A DNA stretch of 64,000 bases from Isoetes taiwanensis. Lineage: Eukaryota; Streptophyta; Lycopodiopsida; Isoetales; Isoetaceae. Each line of letters opens with the position of its first letter. The first letter of the stretch is position 1. Positions 23,930-35,868 of this stretch are shown in pieces. The notes beneath the pieces were generated by a model, which saw only the letters and a list, made by a program, of their open reading frames with translations, searched no databases and had not been told where the DNA came from. The stretch lies in NCBI GenBank assembly GCA_021234155.1, contig JAJEKV010000030.1, positions 10,418,525 to 10,482,524 on the forward strand, read 5' to 3'. A program made the position numbers and the translations under genes.

Positions 23930-25980
23930 ACAGGCGAGGCATTGGATTTCAAACTTAATACGAGCTGCATATCATTTAATTCCTAAAGTAAAAGAGCACA
24001 ACTCATTGATGATCGATTATGTTGCTTTCTTATGTATATAAAATAATAGCTGAAGCTCTATCTTTGAGAATTCAAGATGTTCTGATGGACTCCATCAATG
24101 CAATGCAGTCTGATTTCATCCCGAGAAGATGTATCCTTAATAATGTTTGTCACTTTCGAAGGTATTCTGGTATTCACTGGGCATGTAAAACTGACCAGAA
24201 GATAGTCTATCTGAAGCTGGATTTTGCCAAAGCCTATGACAGTGTTCGTTGGGAGTTCTTGGAGAGGATGATGCTTGCCTTAGGCTGTGAAGAGAGTTTC
24301 TTGGTGCTAGTGATAAAACTCCTGACGTCTGCCAGAGCCACGGTATTATGTCATGGCGAATCCTCTTTTATGTAGATGACGGAATTCGTTAGGGTTATCC
24401 GCTGGCTCCATACTTATTCATCATTGTCGATGAAGCAGTCTCCCAATTGCTTGTCTTTGCTTCGAAAGATGGTGTCATTGAGGGCTTGAGAATGGAAGAC
24501 GGCTTCCAACAGATTGGGAGCCAGTATGCAGATGACTCCTTCTTGTTTTTAAAAGCAAAAGAAGGGAACTTAACAAATGCCAAAGAGTTTTTGGATGCAT
24601 TTTCTATCGTTTTTGGATGCCTTATGAATTGGGCAAAGTGCTCAGTCTTGTGGCCATCATTGCAGTCTTCGCCTATCTTCCTGATCAATTTTCCTTGGCA
24701 AATGCAGCCGTAAGTATGCTAAACTTTTAGAAATTCCATTTGGTGTCGACATCTCTACTAGTAGTATTTGGGAGAATATTTTAGTGGCTTTGCGGTGTCA
24801 TCTGAATTGGTGGAAGGATGGTAAGCTTTCAATAGCTGGCAGAATCACTGCCGCGAAGTCCATATTATGCTCCACGCATATTCATATGGCCTCGATAATC
24901 CTCGCGCCAGAAAGCAAAATACATGGAATCTCCTTTATAGTCTGCAACTTCATCTGGGGGATGAAGAAGGCATGGTGGTTAAAGTTGCTTCATGGAAGTG
25001 TGTGCGCTCTAAGGCCGCAGGTGGACTAAGAATCTTAGACCTCTCTCTTCACAGAAAGGTGTTGATCTCCAAGTTCATCTGGAAAAAATTTAGGAACGAG
25101 ATTGACTCTCCAAGCATGTGCTCTTCATCAATCTCTAGCTCACTCCATTCTGTAACCCGCACATTGATCCTGCCAACTTTGTCAAGTCATGCTATCATCT
25201 TTTTTCTATTCAGGATGAACTTCTGCCCTCAGAGGGTTGGGCTTTACAAATTATAGGAGATGATTGGAGTCAAATGTGGAAGTGGGTGTGGAATTATATT
25301 GCAACTCCGAAGACTTGCACTTGCGATGGCAAATTGTACATCGGTCCCTAAGGGTGAACACCTAGGTTCATAAGATAAAGCCTTCAGTTAACGACTTATG
25401 TCTGATGTGTGGGCTCCTCCCGGAGACTGTGGAGCACTGTACATTTCTTTGCCCAGAGATCCAGCCTATTTGGCACTGGGTGCAGGGATTATTCTACTCC
25501 ACACTGCATAGTCAAGAGGTCCTTCTGGGCATATATCCAACTAGATGGCCATGGGTAAACAAGTTAGCTTTTCACTTGTATAAGACATGGTTGTTGTGGA
25601 TCATATGGGAGAGACGACGTTTAGGAACGTAGAGATGCAACCGGATGCGCTGATCCCACAGGAGAGGTTTAAATAGTACATGTCATATCATGCGTCCAAA
25701 CGAAAAGAACAACTCAAAGCCGCTATTTGGGAAAGAACGCTTCATATTGTGGATAGTCAGGGTGCATTCCTCCCTTGAGGAATGATATAAAGTGTAATGA
25801 TGCGATACGTGAGCCCGCATGGTATTCATATTCGATCTTTTGTCCGAAACCGCTAGAGCAGTATCATCGATGCCTAGTTGTGTCATACCAAAGACCAGTT
25901 TCAATATGCAACCTGTGTGATGATGTCCTTAGCAGCAAGATAAGCTTGTGGCTCTTTTTGCTTATATTGGATGTGAGATA
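23930..25980 (+). mobile_element. L1-type LINE fragment (RT to C-terminus), plus strand
   Basis: This is a 5'-truncated ORF2 of a plant L1-like LINE. Near 23,980 it reads HLIPKVKEHN, the lead-in to RT. The 24,019-24,375 frame holds YKIIAEALSLR, FIPRRCILNN and LDFAKAYDSVRWEFLE (motif A). At 24,447-24,713 comes QYADDSFLFL (motif C, catalytic YADD). At 24,784-25,256 is the thumb region with LSIAGRITAAKS and FIWG. At 25,405-25,632 CGLLPETVEHCTFLCPE is the zf-RVT zinc motif, ending LLWIIWERRR. It is interrupted by stops such as GTTAGG near 24,389. It is a different, related family from the LINEs at 46 and 59 kb. Confidence 0.88.
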
Positions 25981-26058
25981 GGGTTGTTCAACATATTCTA
26001 ACATGCCATTTATTTCGTACTTTTAAAAGCATTTCTTTGTCCCTGTGCAATTCGCATC

Positions 26059-26840
26059 CTACGGCTTGGCTAGGATGTATGGTGTAGCTTGTTCTCTAAT
26101 CTCCTTAAGCTTTAAAGACCATGGCCATGCGCCTTCTCCAAGACTCCATCTGATTGCCCATTGACAAAATAGATTGAACGACCCTTGATGCCATATTCGG
26201 ATCATAGCTTGATAAGGTAACCTGTCATGTGGCATGAGTTTGAGCTTATTAATATATGCAATGATGCGACAGAGTGCTACTCCAAAGCATACCTGATTCT
26301 GCAAGCATGGCAACGTAGGGTGTTTGTATTTTTACTCCAAGCTCCTCTATAAGGAAGCATTTCTACACCATTTCAATATTATTCCAACTCTTTTTAGATA
26401 GGCTAGGTGCCCATGCGGGGCAACCATATAGCACCATTGTTCCTACTTGGAGACCTCAAATAGAAGTCTTCTTAGTTTCCAATGCCACATATTCCCAACC
26501 TCGCAAGCGTGCAACATATTATAAAGTGCTTCTTGTAAGGGCTGCTAGGTTCCAATTATAGTTTTCGGATTCTCCTATGCCCAAATATTTATAATTGGAT
26601 ACCTGGTCCAGGGAAATACCACCAATTATAAAAGTTTGTTTCACCCTGGTAATAATGATCATAACTTTTGGGTTTGTTTATGTTAACTGCAATTCCCTTG
26701 CTCCCACAGAATTCTTCCAGAACATCAAGAAGTTTTGAGTCCCAAAGCAGTTTTTAATATGAGTTCTATGTCGTCTACAAAGAGGAGAATTTGTAGCACA
26801 TATTTCTCAGTTTGGCATCAACACCTACATTCATTGGCCA
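26059..26840 (-). mobile_element. LINE RT C-terminal fragment (RTE-like), minus strand
   Basis: Read on the minus strand, 26,760-26,840 gives LLFVDDIELIL, an RT motif C with F/Y-VDD. Then come VNINKP, a block with NYKYLGIG, and YGCPAWAPSLSKKSW with EELGVKIQTPYVAML. This is the order of the RT tail in RTE-like LINEs. Stops and shifts break it into at least four frames; the longest is 26,059-26,313. It lies tail-to-tail with the plus-strand LINE just upstream. Confidence 0.75.
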
Positions 26841-28364
26841 AGTACTTACCAACCAACATATCAATATACAATGTTAGGATAATATAGCCAACATACAGGC
26901 TTATTTCATTACTAATAAGAAGCGGCCAATTGCTCTACAATTTAATAAGCTCCATAAACAAAGGAAATATGGCACATCGCAATGGGTTATCACCTACTTT
27001 GGCCTCTTCCCTTACAGGCTTCCTCCTGATCATAGGGTGAAACACTATTAACAGTCCAGTGAATAAGTGATACCACTCCTTCTACACGAGGTTGGCTAGT
27101 TTTGCATACTATTTAGCCCCTTTGGCCTAAACTGTGAGCGCTGTCTTTATAAAATGCAATTATGTAATCGGTCATTAAAATACTTCAGGCCATATCTTGA
27201 TGGGGGATGAAGAGGCTTTCACATCCACGCATCCATTTGGCGCCTACATGTTAGCCAAGGGGGCACATCCATGTGGCATACATTCGGGGCCTACGTGTTA
27301 GTCAAGCGGGCTGGATATAAAGTCGACAAGCCCAGCAAGAAACCATTTTGGGCTTAAATTTCAAGTAATTGCCTCCCCACGACTATTGTAAAACGTGAGA
27401 AAACATTGCTTACTATTTTTGCAAAAATTAAAATGCAACCTTTTATCTTATCTTCCACAAGGTGCCAAACGGATCCGGGACCTGTATCTCAGGTTTATAG
27501 ATGCCTTATGGAGACATATCACTTACTCCCAAGTCCAAGTTTGAAGGCATGGGCAGCTGGTCCCCTAAAAGAATGCTGCGGGATACTCACGGAAACGTGT
27601 GAACATGGGAACATGGAGACCCACTGCATGAGAAATTATAGGCGAAATTAGGGGGATTCCTTGCAGACATTCCATTAGTGGTCCAACCATTCTCGACACA
27701 TGGGTCCATCTATCCAGACGCCTTCTTGCATACATGGAATGTAGAGAGAATTAGTAGCTTTGCAATTATGTTATATGTTGTGCTTTTAAGGGGCAGTCCA
27801 CGTTCACTTGTCTTTTGTCCACTCTCTAGCATTTCTAGTCTGGCTGCTAAAGACAGAGAACACTCAGAAGCAGACACCAAGAATCTAATATGCCCCATCA
27901 CATGATGGGAACTTGTCCAAGATTTCAAGGTCACTAACATAATCTACAAGCTTGCACAAAAGCTCGCCCATAAGACTCTGATGTTATGCCCTTGATTGTT
28001 TGCCAAATTACTGTTAATTTTTAGACACAAAAATTAGCTTCTGAGTTTCCCTTCATTGCAAGGGCTTGAAAGAAACATATGATCTAATGCAACTAGCAGG
28101 AATATGTAGTTAAATGGGACAAATGGTAAATGTGAAAGAAAGTAGCTTGAGCAGAATCTAGACCCAAGGCTTGGACTTACATAAAGGATATTGGTCACAG
28201 TAAGTTCTAATATCTTTCCTCCCTCTCTCTCAGAAAGTGCGTTTGTGCATGATATTGATAAAATTGGCTGCATCATTCTCATCTGAGCGGGTTTTAGCGC
28301 AGCACTGCAGAATAGATACTGTCTTGGTTCTGAAAATTCAAAATTAGCTCTACACCTGATTCTC
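26841..28364. other. Intergenic region upstream of gene pair, with imperfect duplication
   Basis: No coding sequence is supported. At 27,219-27,315 an imperfect 45-50 bp tandem duplication contains GGCGCCTACATGTTAG, then GGGGCCTACGTGTTAG. The last 200 bases (from about 28,165) resemble the region just upstream of the second gene (from about 29,968). Shared strings include CTTGGACT followed by GGATATT, and TAGCGCAG. It is therefore probably duplicated promoter sequence. Confidence 0.55.
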
Positions 28365-28862
28365 ATGGATTCTCAGTATTATATCACCTTCTCTCCACTG
28401 GCTAGCAGGCCTGTAATTATAGCTAACGCGTTTCTCCAGGCTATTCTTGAAGCGAATCCATGGACCATTAAGAAGAGAAACCTGAGGGACCTAGCTAGAA
28501 AAAGCAGGAATGTTGAGAGTTCCATCAGCAGCATGACTGCAGACCGAAAAAAGCGAAAGAAATTCATGTCCATAGGATGGATAGGCAGTTTCAAGGTTGC
28601 GGCATGGCCGAAAACAGCAGGAATGATGGAATTGTGGAGCCAGGAGAAAAGAGTTCCCCTCAAAGACAGCTCTTGTATGGAGAAGGAACATGTGAATGAA
28701 TGGTTATGTGGATATTTTGAAAATTTGAGACAAAGACTTAGAATGGGGGGCTGGAGAGAAGAAGAGATTGAGGATATGATCCCTACTCCTCACCACCTTT
28801 ACAGGACTCAAGTTCTAGAAAAAACTCTTGTTCTCTATGCGCAACGGAGCATTGCCTGTTGA
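28365..28862 (+). CDS. Small basic protein, unknown function (tandem copy 1)
   Basis: This is an intact 165-codon frame starting MDSQYY. I do not recognise the family. The protein has a lysine/arginine-rich middle (LARKSRNVESS, DRKKRKKFMSIGW), which could act in nucleic-acid binding or nuclear import. A C-terminal block reads YFENLRQRLRMGGWREEEIE. There is no signal peptide or membrane segment. A paralogue lies 1,735 bp downstream on the same strand. The central block shares about 32 of 53 residues by eye and the C-terminal block is nearly identical, while non-coding sequence between them has diverged. Such protein-level conservation suggests both were under selection. The start is the first ATG, at the same place in both copies. 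Confidence 0.7.
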   Translation: MDSQYYITFSPLASRPVIIANAFLQAILEANPWTIKKRNLRDLARKSRNVESSISSMTADRKKRKKFMSIGWIGSFKVAAWPKTAGMMELWSQEKRVPLKDSSCMEKEHVNEWLCGYFENLRQRLRMGGWREEEIEDMIPTPHHLYRTQVLEKTLVLYAQRSIAC

Positions 28863-29995
28863 AGAAGAATGCATATGTCCCTAGGATGGTGTAAAAAATG
28901 AAAACAAAGATATGTGAAGTTGAGCCACAATCCTTGTTTCTGATAGCCATGAGATTGCCATGGAGCTTCAAGCTGTGACCATGTGTCCATGGATGATCTT
29001 TGAATGAGAAGAACTTGACCATGAGAATTCAATGTTGAACGGCATGAAACGATACACATCTATACCTTGCAATTAAATGTCAAAACAATTTACAATTCTC
29101 CTTATTTAATCATATGTCGATGGATGTTTTTAAGGGAAAGCAATTGTTCTTCAAAACTAATATGTTAAGCATCTGAATTCTTTACAATTGCATGGCAAAA
29201 CAGCGCTGACATGTATCATACAAGCATAGATTGCACTATAACTTAGATAGCTGAACTTGTTCTACGCTTATTGATCATCAAGGATGGCTTGATTGATTGT
29301 TAGACAGGCACAAGCATTCTAAATTAGGAAAGTCCTACAGCATGCTAATGAGTTCAATTCACTTCGCCATGGCATCTATTGCCATATTCAAGTGGAAAGG
29401 GACTGCTCACCCATAAGATGTAACACTACGATTTTTACATTCACGTGATATTAATAACAAAGGGTTGGAGCTTAAGCTACCATAGGAAACTTGTAAGTAA
29501 ACAATGGTATCCATTGCATCTTGCTTCTAGACCTGACCTTCCGGTCTCTGCTGGAATAGCTCTGCATTTTAGGACCCTTAAACCCTTGTATCTTTTAACG
29601 ATCATTTTTATTTTTGAGAATTAAATGTGGCAGAATTCGAACATATCAAAAAACAAGATGTCAGAGGGTGCCACGTTATTGAACTAGACAACTTCCAAAT
29701 TGCTCCATTATCTCAAAGCAAGGTGGTTACCAAATTTGCTGCTGATATTTAAGGTCACCACATTTGAGGCTCATATGGTGCAACTTGAATGCAATTGGCA
29801 GGATAAAAAGCATAGATAGTGAGAGTTGCTGACATGTGGTCCTCATTAAGAGGCTCTACACTCAATTTCTTCGTTGAAGTTGTTGCCAAATGAGACAATC
29901 ATAAATATAGAAAGGAACAAAGGATGACAGGCTTGTCATTTTGGAGCAGAGGCTAATCCCTTGAACTTGGACTGACATGGGATATTCTGCATAGT
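28863..29995. other. Spacer between paralogous genes
   Basis: No gene is seen. The end of this stretch (from about 29,968) aligns with the upstream region of the first gene and probably holds the second gene's promoter. Confidence 0.5.
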
Positions 29996-30004
29996 TATTT
30001 ATAA
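29996..30004 (+). promoter_or_regulatory. Putative TATA box of second paralogue
   Basis: TATTTATAA lies about 96-104 bases before the ATG at 30,100. It is followed by a CT-rich stretch (TCCTCTCTCTTCTCTTC), a common plant core-promoter arrangement. It is assigned by sequence only. Confidence 0.45.
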
Positions 30005-30099
30005 GCATCCTCTCTCTTCTCTTCTTTTGTGAGCAAGTTCTAGCGCAGGCAAGCCTTTGTTTATGATAAATTCTATCTCTTTAAATTCATAAGCAGCTC

Positions 30100-30603
30100 A
30101 TGGATTCTCATGTCTGCTCTCCAAATCTGGCTAGCAGACCTTCAAATATATCTGCCACCTCCATCCAGGATATATTTGAAACCAATTCATGGAGCATTAC
30201 GAAGAAAAAGCTGGAACTCCTAGCTAGAAAAGGCAGGAATATTGGGGCCTGCATCAAGAGCATGGCTGGAGACCAGAAAAAGGGAAGGAAGTTCATATCC
30301 ATAAGATGGATAAGAAGCTTCATTGTTCCGGCACGGGGAAAAACAGCAGGAAAGATGGAATTATGGAGCCATGTAGTGGAGGGAAGAGTTCCCTACACAA
30401 ATGATTCTTGTATGAATAAGGATCATGATTTTGTACCATTGTGTGCATATTTTGAAAACTTGGCACAAAGGCTTAGAATGGGGGGCTGGAGAGAAGACGA
30501 GATTGAGGAAATGATCCCTACTCATTGCTGCTGCCTCTCTAGGAGTGAAGATCTGGAAAAAGCTCCGTGGATGATAAAAGTCAATTCAATTCAAGAGGCT
30601 TAG
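30100..30603 (+). CDS. Small basic protein, unknown function (tandem copy 2)
   Basis: This is an intact 167-codon frame starting MDSHVC, paralogous to 28,365-28,862. The shared order is an N-terminal MDS and ASRP, an LARKGRN basic helix, then DQKKGRKFISIRWIRSF, KTAGKMELWS and QRLRMGGWREDEIEEMIP. The copies differ mostly outside these blocks and at the very C-terminus (here ending NSIQEA). No stop or frameshift occurs, unlike almost everything else in the window, so the gene is likely functional. No domain name can be offered. A basic, possibly nuclear protein of a lineage-specific family is an inference. Confidence 0.7.
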   Translation: MDSHVCSPNLASRPSNISATSIQDIFETNSWSITKKKLELLARKGRNIGACIKSMAGDQKKGRKFISIRWIRSFIVPARGKTAGKMELWSHVVEGRVPYTNDSCMNKDHDFVPLCAYFENLAQRLRMGGWREDEIEEMIPTHCCCLSRSEDLEKAPWMIKVNSIQEA

Positions 30604-31170
30604 TAAAGCATACCACCTGTAGCTTGATGAATACGTCTACATGTTATGAGAACACATCGTCATCAAGCTTTGAATTGTCATCATGTGTTACATGGATGCA
30701 GAACCCAGAACATGAGAACAAAATGGTGAAGCATAGTTTCAGGCTAATGTGCTTGCCTGCTTTATTGCAATTACACTTAGACAAACTGCTTTTGAATGGA
30801 AATATCTTGTACAAAATTTAGCGCAAGGAGTGAGAAATTTGTGACCATGGACATATCACACTATGGAAATGTAATGTGGTATATTCAGGAGTAAAATGGA
30901 TTCTGTTGGGCGTATATGAATCTGCATTTTACAAGCATTATCACAAGATAATTTGAACTCGAGTTCCACCTGGTTCTTCGCTCTATTTAATTCTAGCAAG
31001 TCTAAAGACCCCAAGTAAGGGACTTGACAGAATTTGGAATACCAGAATTCGTTCTATGCTTTTTATCACCAAGCACAATTAACCATTGAGCAGGCGCGCT
31101 AATGCCCTTCAAATTTTGTGCTTAGCACAAGCAACTTGCATACTAACGAAAACCTGTAAAAAAGGAATGC
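30604..31170. other. Unassigned sequence downstream of gene pair
   Basis: An 84-codon frame at 30,567-30,821 overlaps the preceding gene and has no recognisable features. Nothing else is seen. Confidence 0.45.
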
Positions 31171-31290
31171 TAGTCTTTCTAACCTATGGAAACGATGCCT
31201 GTCGCTAGATCGATGCTGGGTGGTCTTACGTAGTCTTTCTAACCCATGGTAACGATGCCTGTCGCTGGATCGACATTGTCTTCTAGGTAT
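31171..31290. repeat. 60-bp tandem duplication
   Basis: 31,171-31,230 and 31,231-31,290 are near-identical neighbours. Both begin TAGTCTTTCTAACC and include AACGATGCCTGTCGCT. The few substitutions suggest a recent duplication. Confidence 0.85.
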
Positions 31291-31622
31291 GTAGCATATA
31301 AAAATTCATTACGACATTTAAAAGACTACCTAATAGTTGCGAATACGAAATTGACATGTCAGAAATTCGCCGGCTATGCTATGGCCCTGGGGCCAATTCG
31401 AGAGCTGCACGTAAGCATGAGATTAGTGTGGATATGTGGTTTCCAATGAACGGAAAAATGGAAAGGATAAATATTAGTCCCATTTTTCGTACATTAGGTT
31501 CGAGCTATCCACAAGAATTGAATTGGCATAAGATAAACAATGCAGGCATTTTAAGACCAGTGGAGTGACTATAGGCATTGTAAGATGAGTAGAATGACTT
31601 AAAGCACGTAATACAGACAGAG

Positions 31623-31680
<58 letters not shown>
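31623..31680. repeat. (GATA)n microsatellite
   Basis: This is an uninterrupted run of about 14 AGAT units, likely length-polymorphic. Confidence 0.95.
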
Positions 31681-32585
31681 GAATTTTTACGTTCTGGATG
31701 GCCATGTGACAGTACAATGAACAAGAACATTAAGCCCAAAGTAAACAAGATGATTAAGCCCCATCACAAAACAATAAACATGACAATTGAAGAGGACACA
31801 GACCCGAAAATGAAGCCGAAAACAAATATATGGACTTTTTATATAGACCATAAAGAGTACATAATTAGTTTTCTATATGTATAAGTTTAGGACTACAAGA
31901 AATTTATCGCGACGGCCAGCTTGATGCTAGTTGAAATTTTTGATCAATGCCCTCCCTGGATTACAAAGATTCGCTCTCTATGATTACTTAAAAGAAGAGA
32001 TTTGAACTTCCATAACCCAATAGCCACGATAGAAAACCCTGATCCATTCATGTCACTTGAGAAGGCTAATTAACATGTAAGAAGTAACTATCAGAATCTA
32101 GAAATAGAAAGCCGATCTAAACTTCTAAGAGGCTCGACATAGTTATCCCCAAAGCCAAGTTAGCTATGGTTAAAAAAAAAATAAAAAAAAAAAAAGGGGG
32201 ACCAATTTAGAAAGGACCAAATTAACAATGGTTGAGAAAGGATATTCCAAAAAAAAAAAAAAAAAAAAAAACTAGCAAAAAGGCGCAACGGGAGGCTTAG
32301 GCCCTTTTAGACTGAAAATTTAGTTTTGCATTTGATTGAAAAACATTTACCAGACAAATTTTGGTTAAAGGTCCATATTATGTATTTGTATATAAAAGGC
32401 TAAATTCGACCTGTAAATGGAAACAAGCTACTCAAACATGCACAAATATACCAATTTCAATACAATACAATACAATACCAGTATCATAGTTTCCACCATT
32501 GCGAGAATACCCTCCCCAATACCAAACGAATTGGGCAAACTTAATTCAAGTCAAACTTCAAGTCAAACGCACGTGTTATTACTCC
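31681..32585. other. Non-coding, A-rich stretch
   Basis: No gene is seen. Poly(A)-like runs lie at about 32,170-32,194 and 32,250-32,270, and an AATAC tandem run at about 32,460-32,478. At 31,893 the string GACTACAAGAAA resembles a CACTA terminus with a changed first base, but no partner end was found. Confidence 0.5.
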
Positions 32586-32759
32586 TTTTTGGGTTGCCCC
32601 TAAGGGGGCAAACCCTTGTTTATGTGGGTTTATGACATATTATAGGTATATGCCAGTATATGCTTGGAATATGCCTATGACTGCTCCAAAACCGTTATTG
32701 GCTGTAAACTCTCGGTCGTTTTCTTGTTGGGCAGCCACCCTTGAAACTGGCTAACCGGA
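32586..32759 (+). repeat. Hairpin-headed repeat, copy 2
   Basis: It starts TTTTTGGGTTGCCCC, then TAAGGGGGCAAACCC, with the same internal ATATGCC steps and the tail CTGTAAACT...CGGTCG and GGCTAACCGG. It is followed within about 150-450 bases by a broken GIL1-family coding sequence on the same strand. Confidence 0.87.
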
Positions 32760-32898
32760 GAGGCCTGGGATTTAGTATCTGGCCTTCAAAGGGGGAGGAG
32801 AAATAGGGTTGCATCTTTGGATCAGAACACAGGGCGCAGAGGTGCATAAGATGTTTGGGGCGAGTACTTTGTGAGCAATACAAGTCTCAGGCGCGCCT

Positions 32899-33907
32899 AT
32901 GGAATCCGATCTATGGAGGCGTTGCAACAATCTTTGCATTTCAGGAGCAGGTTTGGCTTTCGTCTTTGGATCAGAACACGAGCTTCAGGAACGGGAAAAT
33001 GTCATGCACAGATTTTCTAGCCAAAGTGGTGCAGGGATTGATTCAGTTGTTAGGTTAAAACCTGATCAGACAAGAGCTCAACCCAGGGCAGATTATGCTC
33101 AGAGTCGGGAAAATTTAGGTTTTGAAGGGGGTTTTGATTCTAGAGATCAAAGTAGAACAACCCAAGACGATCAACCAATACATGATACCGAGCTTTCTGC
33201 CACCCTTTTGTTGTTTGAAATGGCAGTTATAAGAGCTCGGCTTTCAATCCGGTATTTCTGCAATTGTTTTATTAAACAGATGGAGGTTTCGGGGGTACCC
33301 AGTTTGCCGGACTTTGGCAGAGATGGAACCTGGTTCAGTTTTCTTAAGAAAAGAACACACTGCATTTGTGTTAGACTGAAGGATCAACAAGGCATTTTTC
33401 CATTGTTTTGAAAATGATAGCTTCGATGACACTGGGTTGATGAAAATTTTGGATCCAGAAAAACGCTGTGCAGCCAGGCTTGAGGAATACAAGAGGATGA
33501 AGCTACAGAATGTGATAAATTTGGTGAACATGAATAGTGGATGTTTTGAACCAGAGTTTTTTAAGTTTTGCCAGACCAAGACCAAAGAAATGTGGGTACT
33601 TTTTCAAATGAGTGTTATCTTTAAGAGCATGGAGGAAAGGGAGGCCTTCACAGGAGCTTTCTTGGACGTTGCAAAAGGTGTATGGCTTCTTCACCGCCTT
33701 GCGTTTTCGGTGAATCCTCCTGTTGTGATCTTAAGAGTAGGAAGAGGAATGGATATTGATTCAATGTATGTTGAGCCTGTTGCAATTCCTGGTGATTATT
33801 GCCACAAATGTATTGTTCCCAAGGTAGAGTTTATGATCATGCCTGGTTTCAGGACTGACAAGAAGATTATCAAGTGTCAGGTATACCCGCATGTCCGATG
33901 CAAATAG
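32899..33907 (+). pseudogene. GIL1/IRKI-family (DUF641) gene fragment, broken
   Basis: The frame at 33,437-33,907 matches the C-terminal domain of plant GIL1-type proteins (gravitropic-in-the-light; phytochrome-linked growth control). It contains FFKFCQTKTKEMWVLF, then FLDVAKGVWLLHRLAFSVNP, VGRGMDIDSMYVEPV and a closing VEFMIMPGFRTDKKIIKCQV. Upstream, 33,205-33,300 (IRYFCNCFIKQMEVSG) corresponds to the preceding helix. The frame shifts near 33,300, and an in-frame TGA follows at 33,377-33,379. The N-terminal half of a normal family member is missing or unrecognisable. It is non-functional as assembled. It lies just after hairpin repeat copy 2. Confidence 0.8.
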
Positions 33908-35868
33908 CAGATGTCTAAAACAAGAAGGTTGAATCTTAAACCAAAAACATTTAACATTGCCTTCAACAAAGGCCAAGAAAGTCAATAGGATTTGACATTT
34001 CAGAATGCCCAGCTCTTCAAAGGACTTCAAGCTGATGAAGCTTCTTAACAAAGGAAATCTCCTTCTGCCAAAACTGAATCTATATGGCTGGATTGCCGCT
34101 ATTAGATTCTAATACTGGGTTCTTGATCAACTTACAGGTTGCAAGCTTGCAAGCGGAATAATACGAGAGAACCGATGTGGATGTGATTGAGGAATATACG
34201 GGTAGGCTTACAAGGCAGTTTAAAAAAAGGTACGTTTTTTGTTACGCTTTCTTCAAATTCAATGTTATAACTTTGTGGTTTTATTTTCTTGCTTGATTTG
34301 CTTATGAGAAACTTCTAATGACCAGGCTTGCAAGGGAGAGCCATTGGAGATGTTCAAGCTGAGTCCTACGTACCGCAGGAGTCACAGGTTTTAATGAAAT
34401 AAACATAGATTTATTTCAATAGTTAGCCTATTTCAATTGTTAGCCAATTGTTCTGCCTTTGAAACTTCTGATAAAGGGCATCTAACCCAGAAATTTATGT
34501 TCAAGACTATATTTGAAATGAAGAAGATGGAGTTCAGTTTACTGCAGAGGCTGGGATCTATAACTATGCTGAAGCAGTCATTGAAAAACGGGGATGCGTT
34601 TGAGAGAGCTTAGCTCAGCCTCGAATTCAAAAGATGCAGAAAGAGCTAAATCATTTTAACAAACAATTTGCACTGATTTAAATGCCTCCTCTGAGAGTCA
34701 TGTTGAAGATGTTTTACAGAATGCGAAGTTCTCTATCAGGTATGTCGACAAACTTCTCTAAGAAAATTAGCTTAGCATTTGGTTTTGTACTTATCTAGGA
34801 CTTCTGTGGATGCTATTGTTTCTGGCTATCTATCTTTGCACCCTGTGCCGAGACATTGTGGATGCGATTGTTTCTGTTTTTGCATTTTGTGCTGAGATAT
34901 TCTCGAGACAAGTATGCAGCCTCTATATGTTCTGTAAACCAGGTGCAACATTAAACAAGACGCCTCCTTTTTAGAAGCATTCAGTAGCTTCTTAACCATA
35001 GATGGTTAGATTATGCTGAGTTTGTCAATTTATGTTGTAACTTCCTAATCATTTAATTTGTTTCTCAAGTTATACTTACTATTTAATTTGTTTGAGAAGC
35101 ATCATCTAGAGCTTGCCATTTGGAGCTATAAATTTGTGATAAGCTGCAACCTTTTTGTGGATTTTCATTTTGTTTGATCTTTCTAACACATCTCATCATT
35201 ATTTTTGTCTTTTTCTATTACTCACTTGGCAGCATTTCAAAAGTGTGGATCATGCAGAAGAAATAATAGAAAGTCTCATTTTTAATCATCTCTAAGGTCC
35301 TTTCTTTATGGAAGCTTAGTATCAGTTACAGGATGGACATGACATATACCTGGCTGTTCTTCAATCCATGATGATCAAGATTTTGCTGTCAAAGTCTTTG
35401 GTGCATGATTTTTGTTAATTATCTTTAGCATTATATACTATGAAGGATGCAATTGGCAGTTTTTGTATGTATATTTTTAGTCAGGCATGTGCCCAATGTC
35501 CAAATATTTCTCTTCTTTTGATCACCAGTTTAGCAAGATATCATTAGAATAGGAGAGCATGCAATCATTAGGTCTTATGGTTGCAATGGGTAATGATGTC
35601 CATAACCATCTAAATGGCTTTGATTATTTCTGTGAATAACATATTTTTGCAGCTAGCATGTCTTGTGGCCTAGGATGAAGACCATGGCAATCAAGAGGCC
35701 AATAATATTTAGGCCTTGACAGACCCTATGCTTATGCAAGCAGATTCAAACCGAGCAAATTCTTGGTCGACGTGCTGGCTCAAAACAATTTCCAAGATGT
35801 CAAGATAAACTTGGGAATTCAAATTTTAATGGACATGTAGAATGGACGTTGTGTATCTCCACGTATTG
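33908..35868. other. Region with two exon-like fragments
   Basis: 34,136-34,229 is bounded by CAG on the left and GTACGT on the right, and 34,325-34,388 by CCAG and GTTTTA. The first reads TDVDVIEEYTGRL in one frame, the second ARESHW, but both carry stops in parts. They may be captured exons of an unknown gene. The remainder, 34,390-35,868, shows no coding sequence. Confidence 0.35.
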
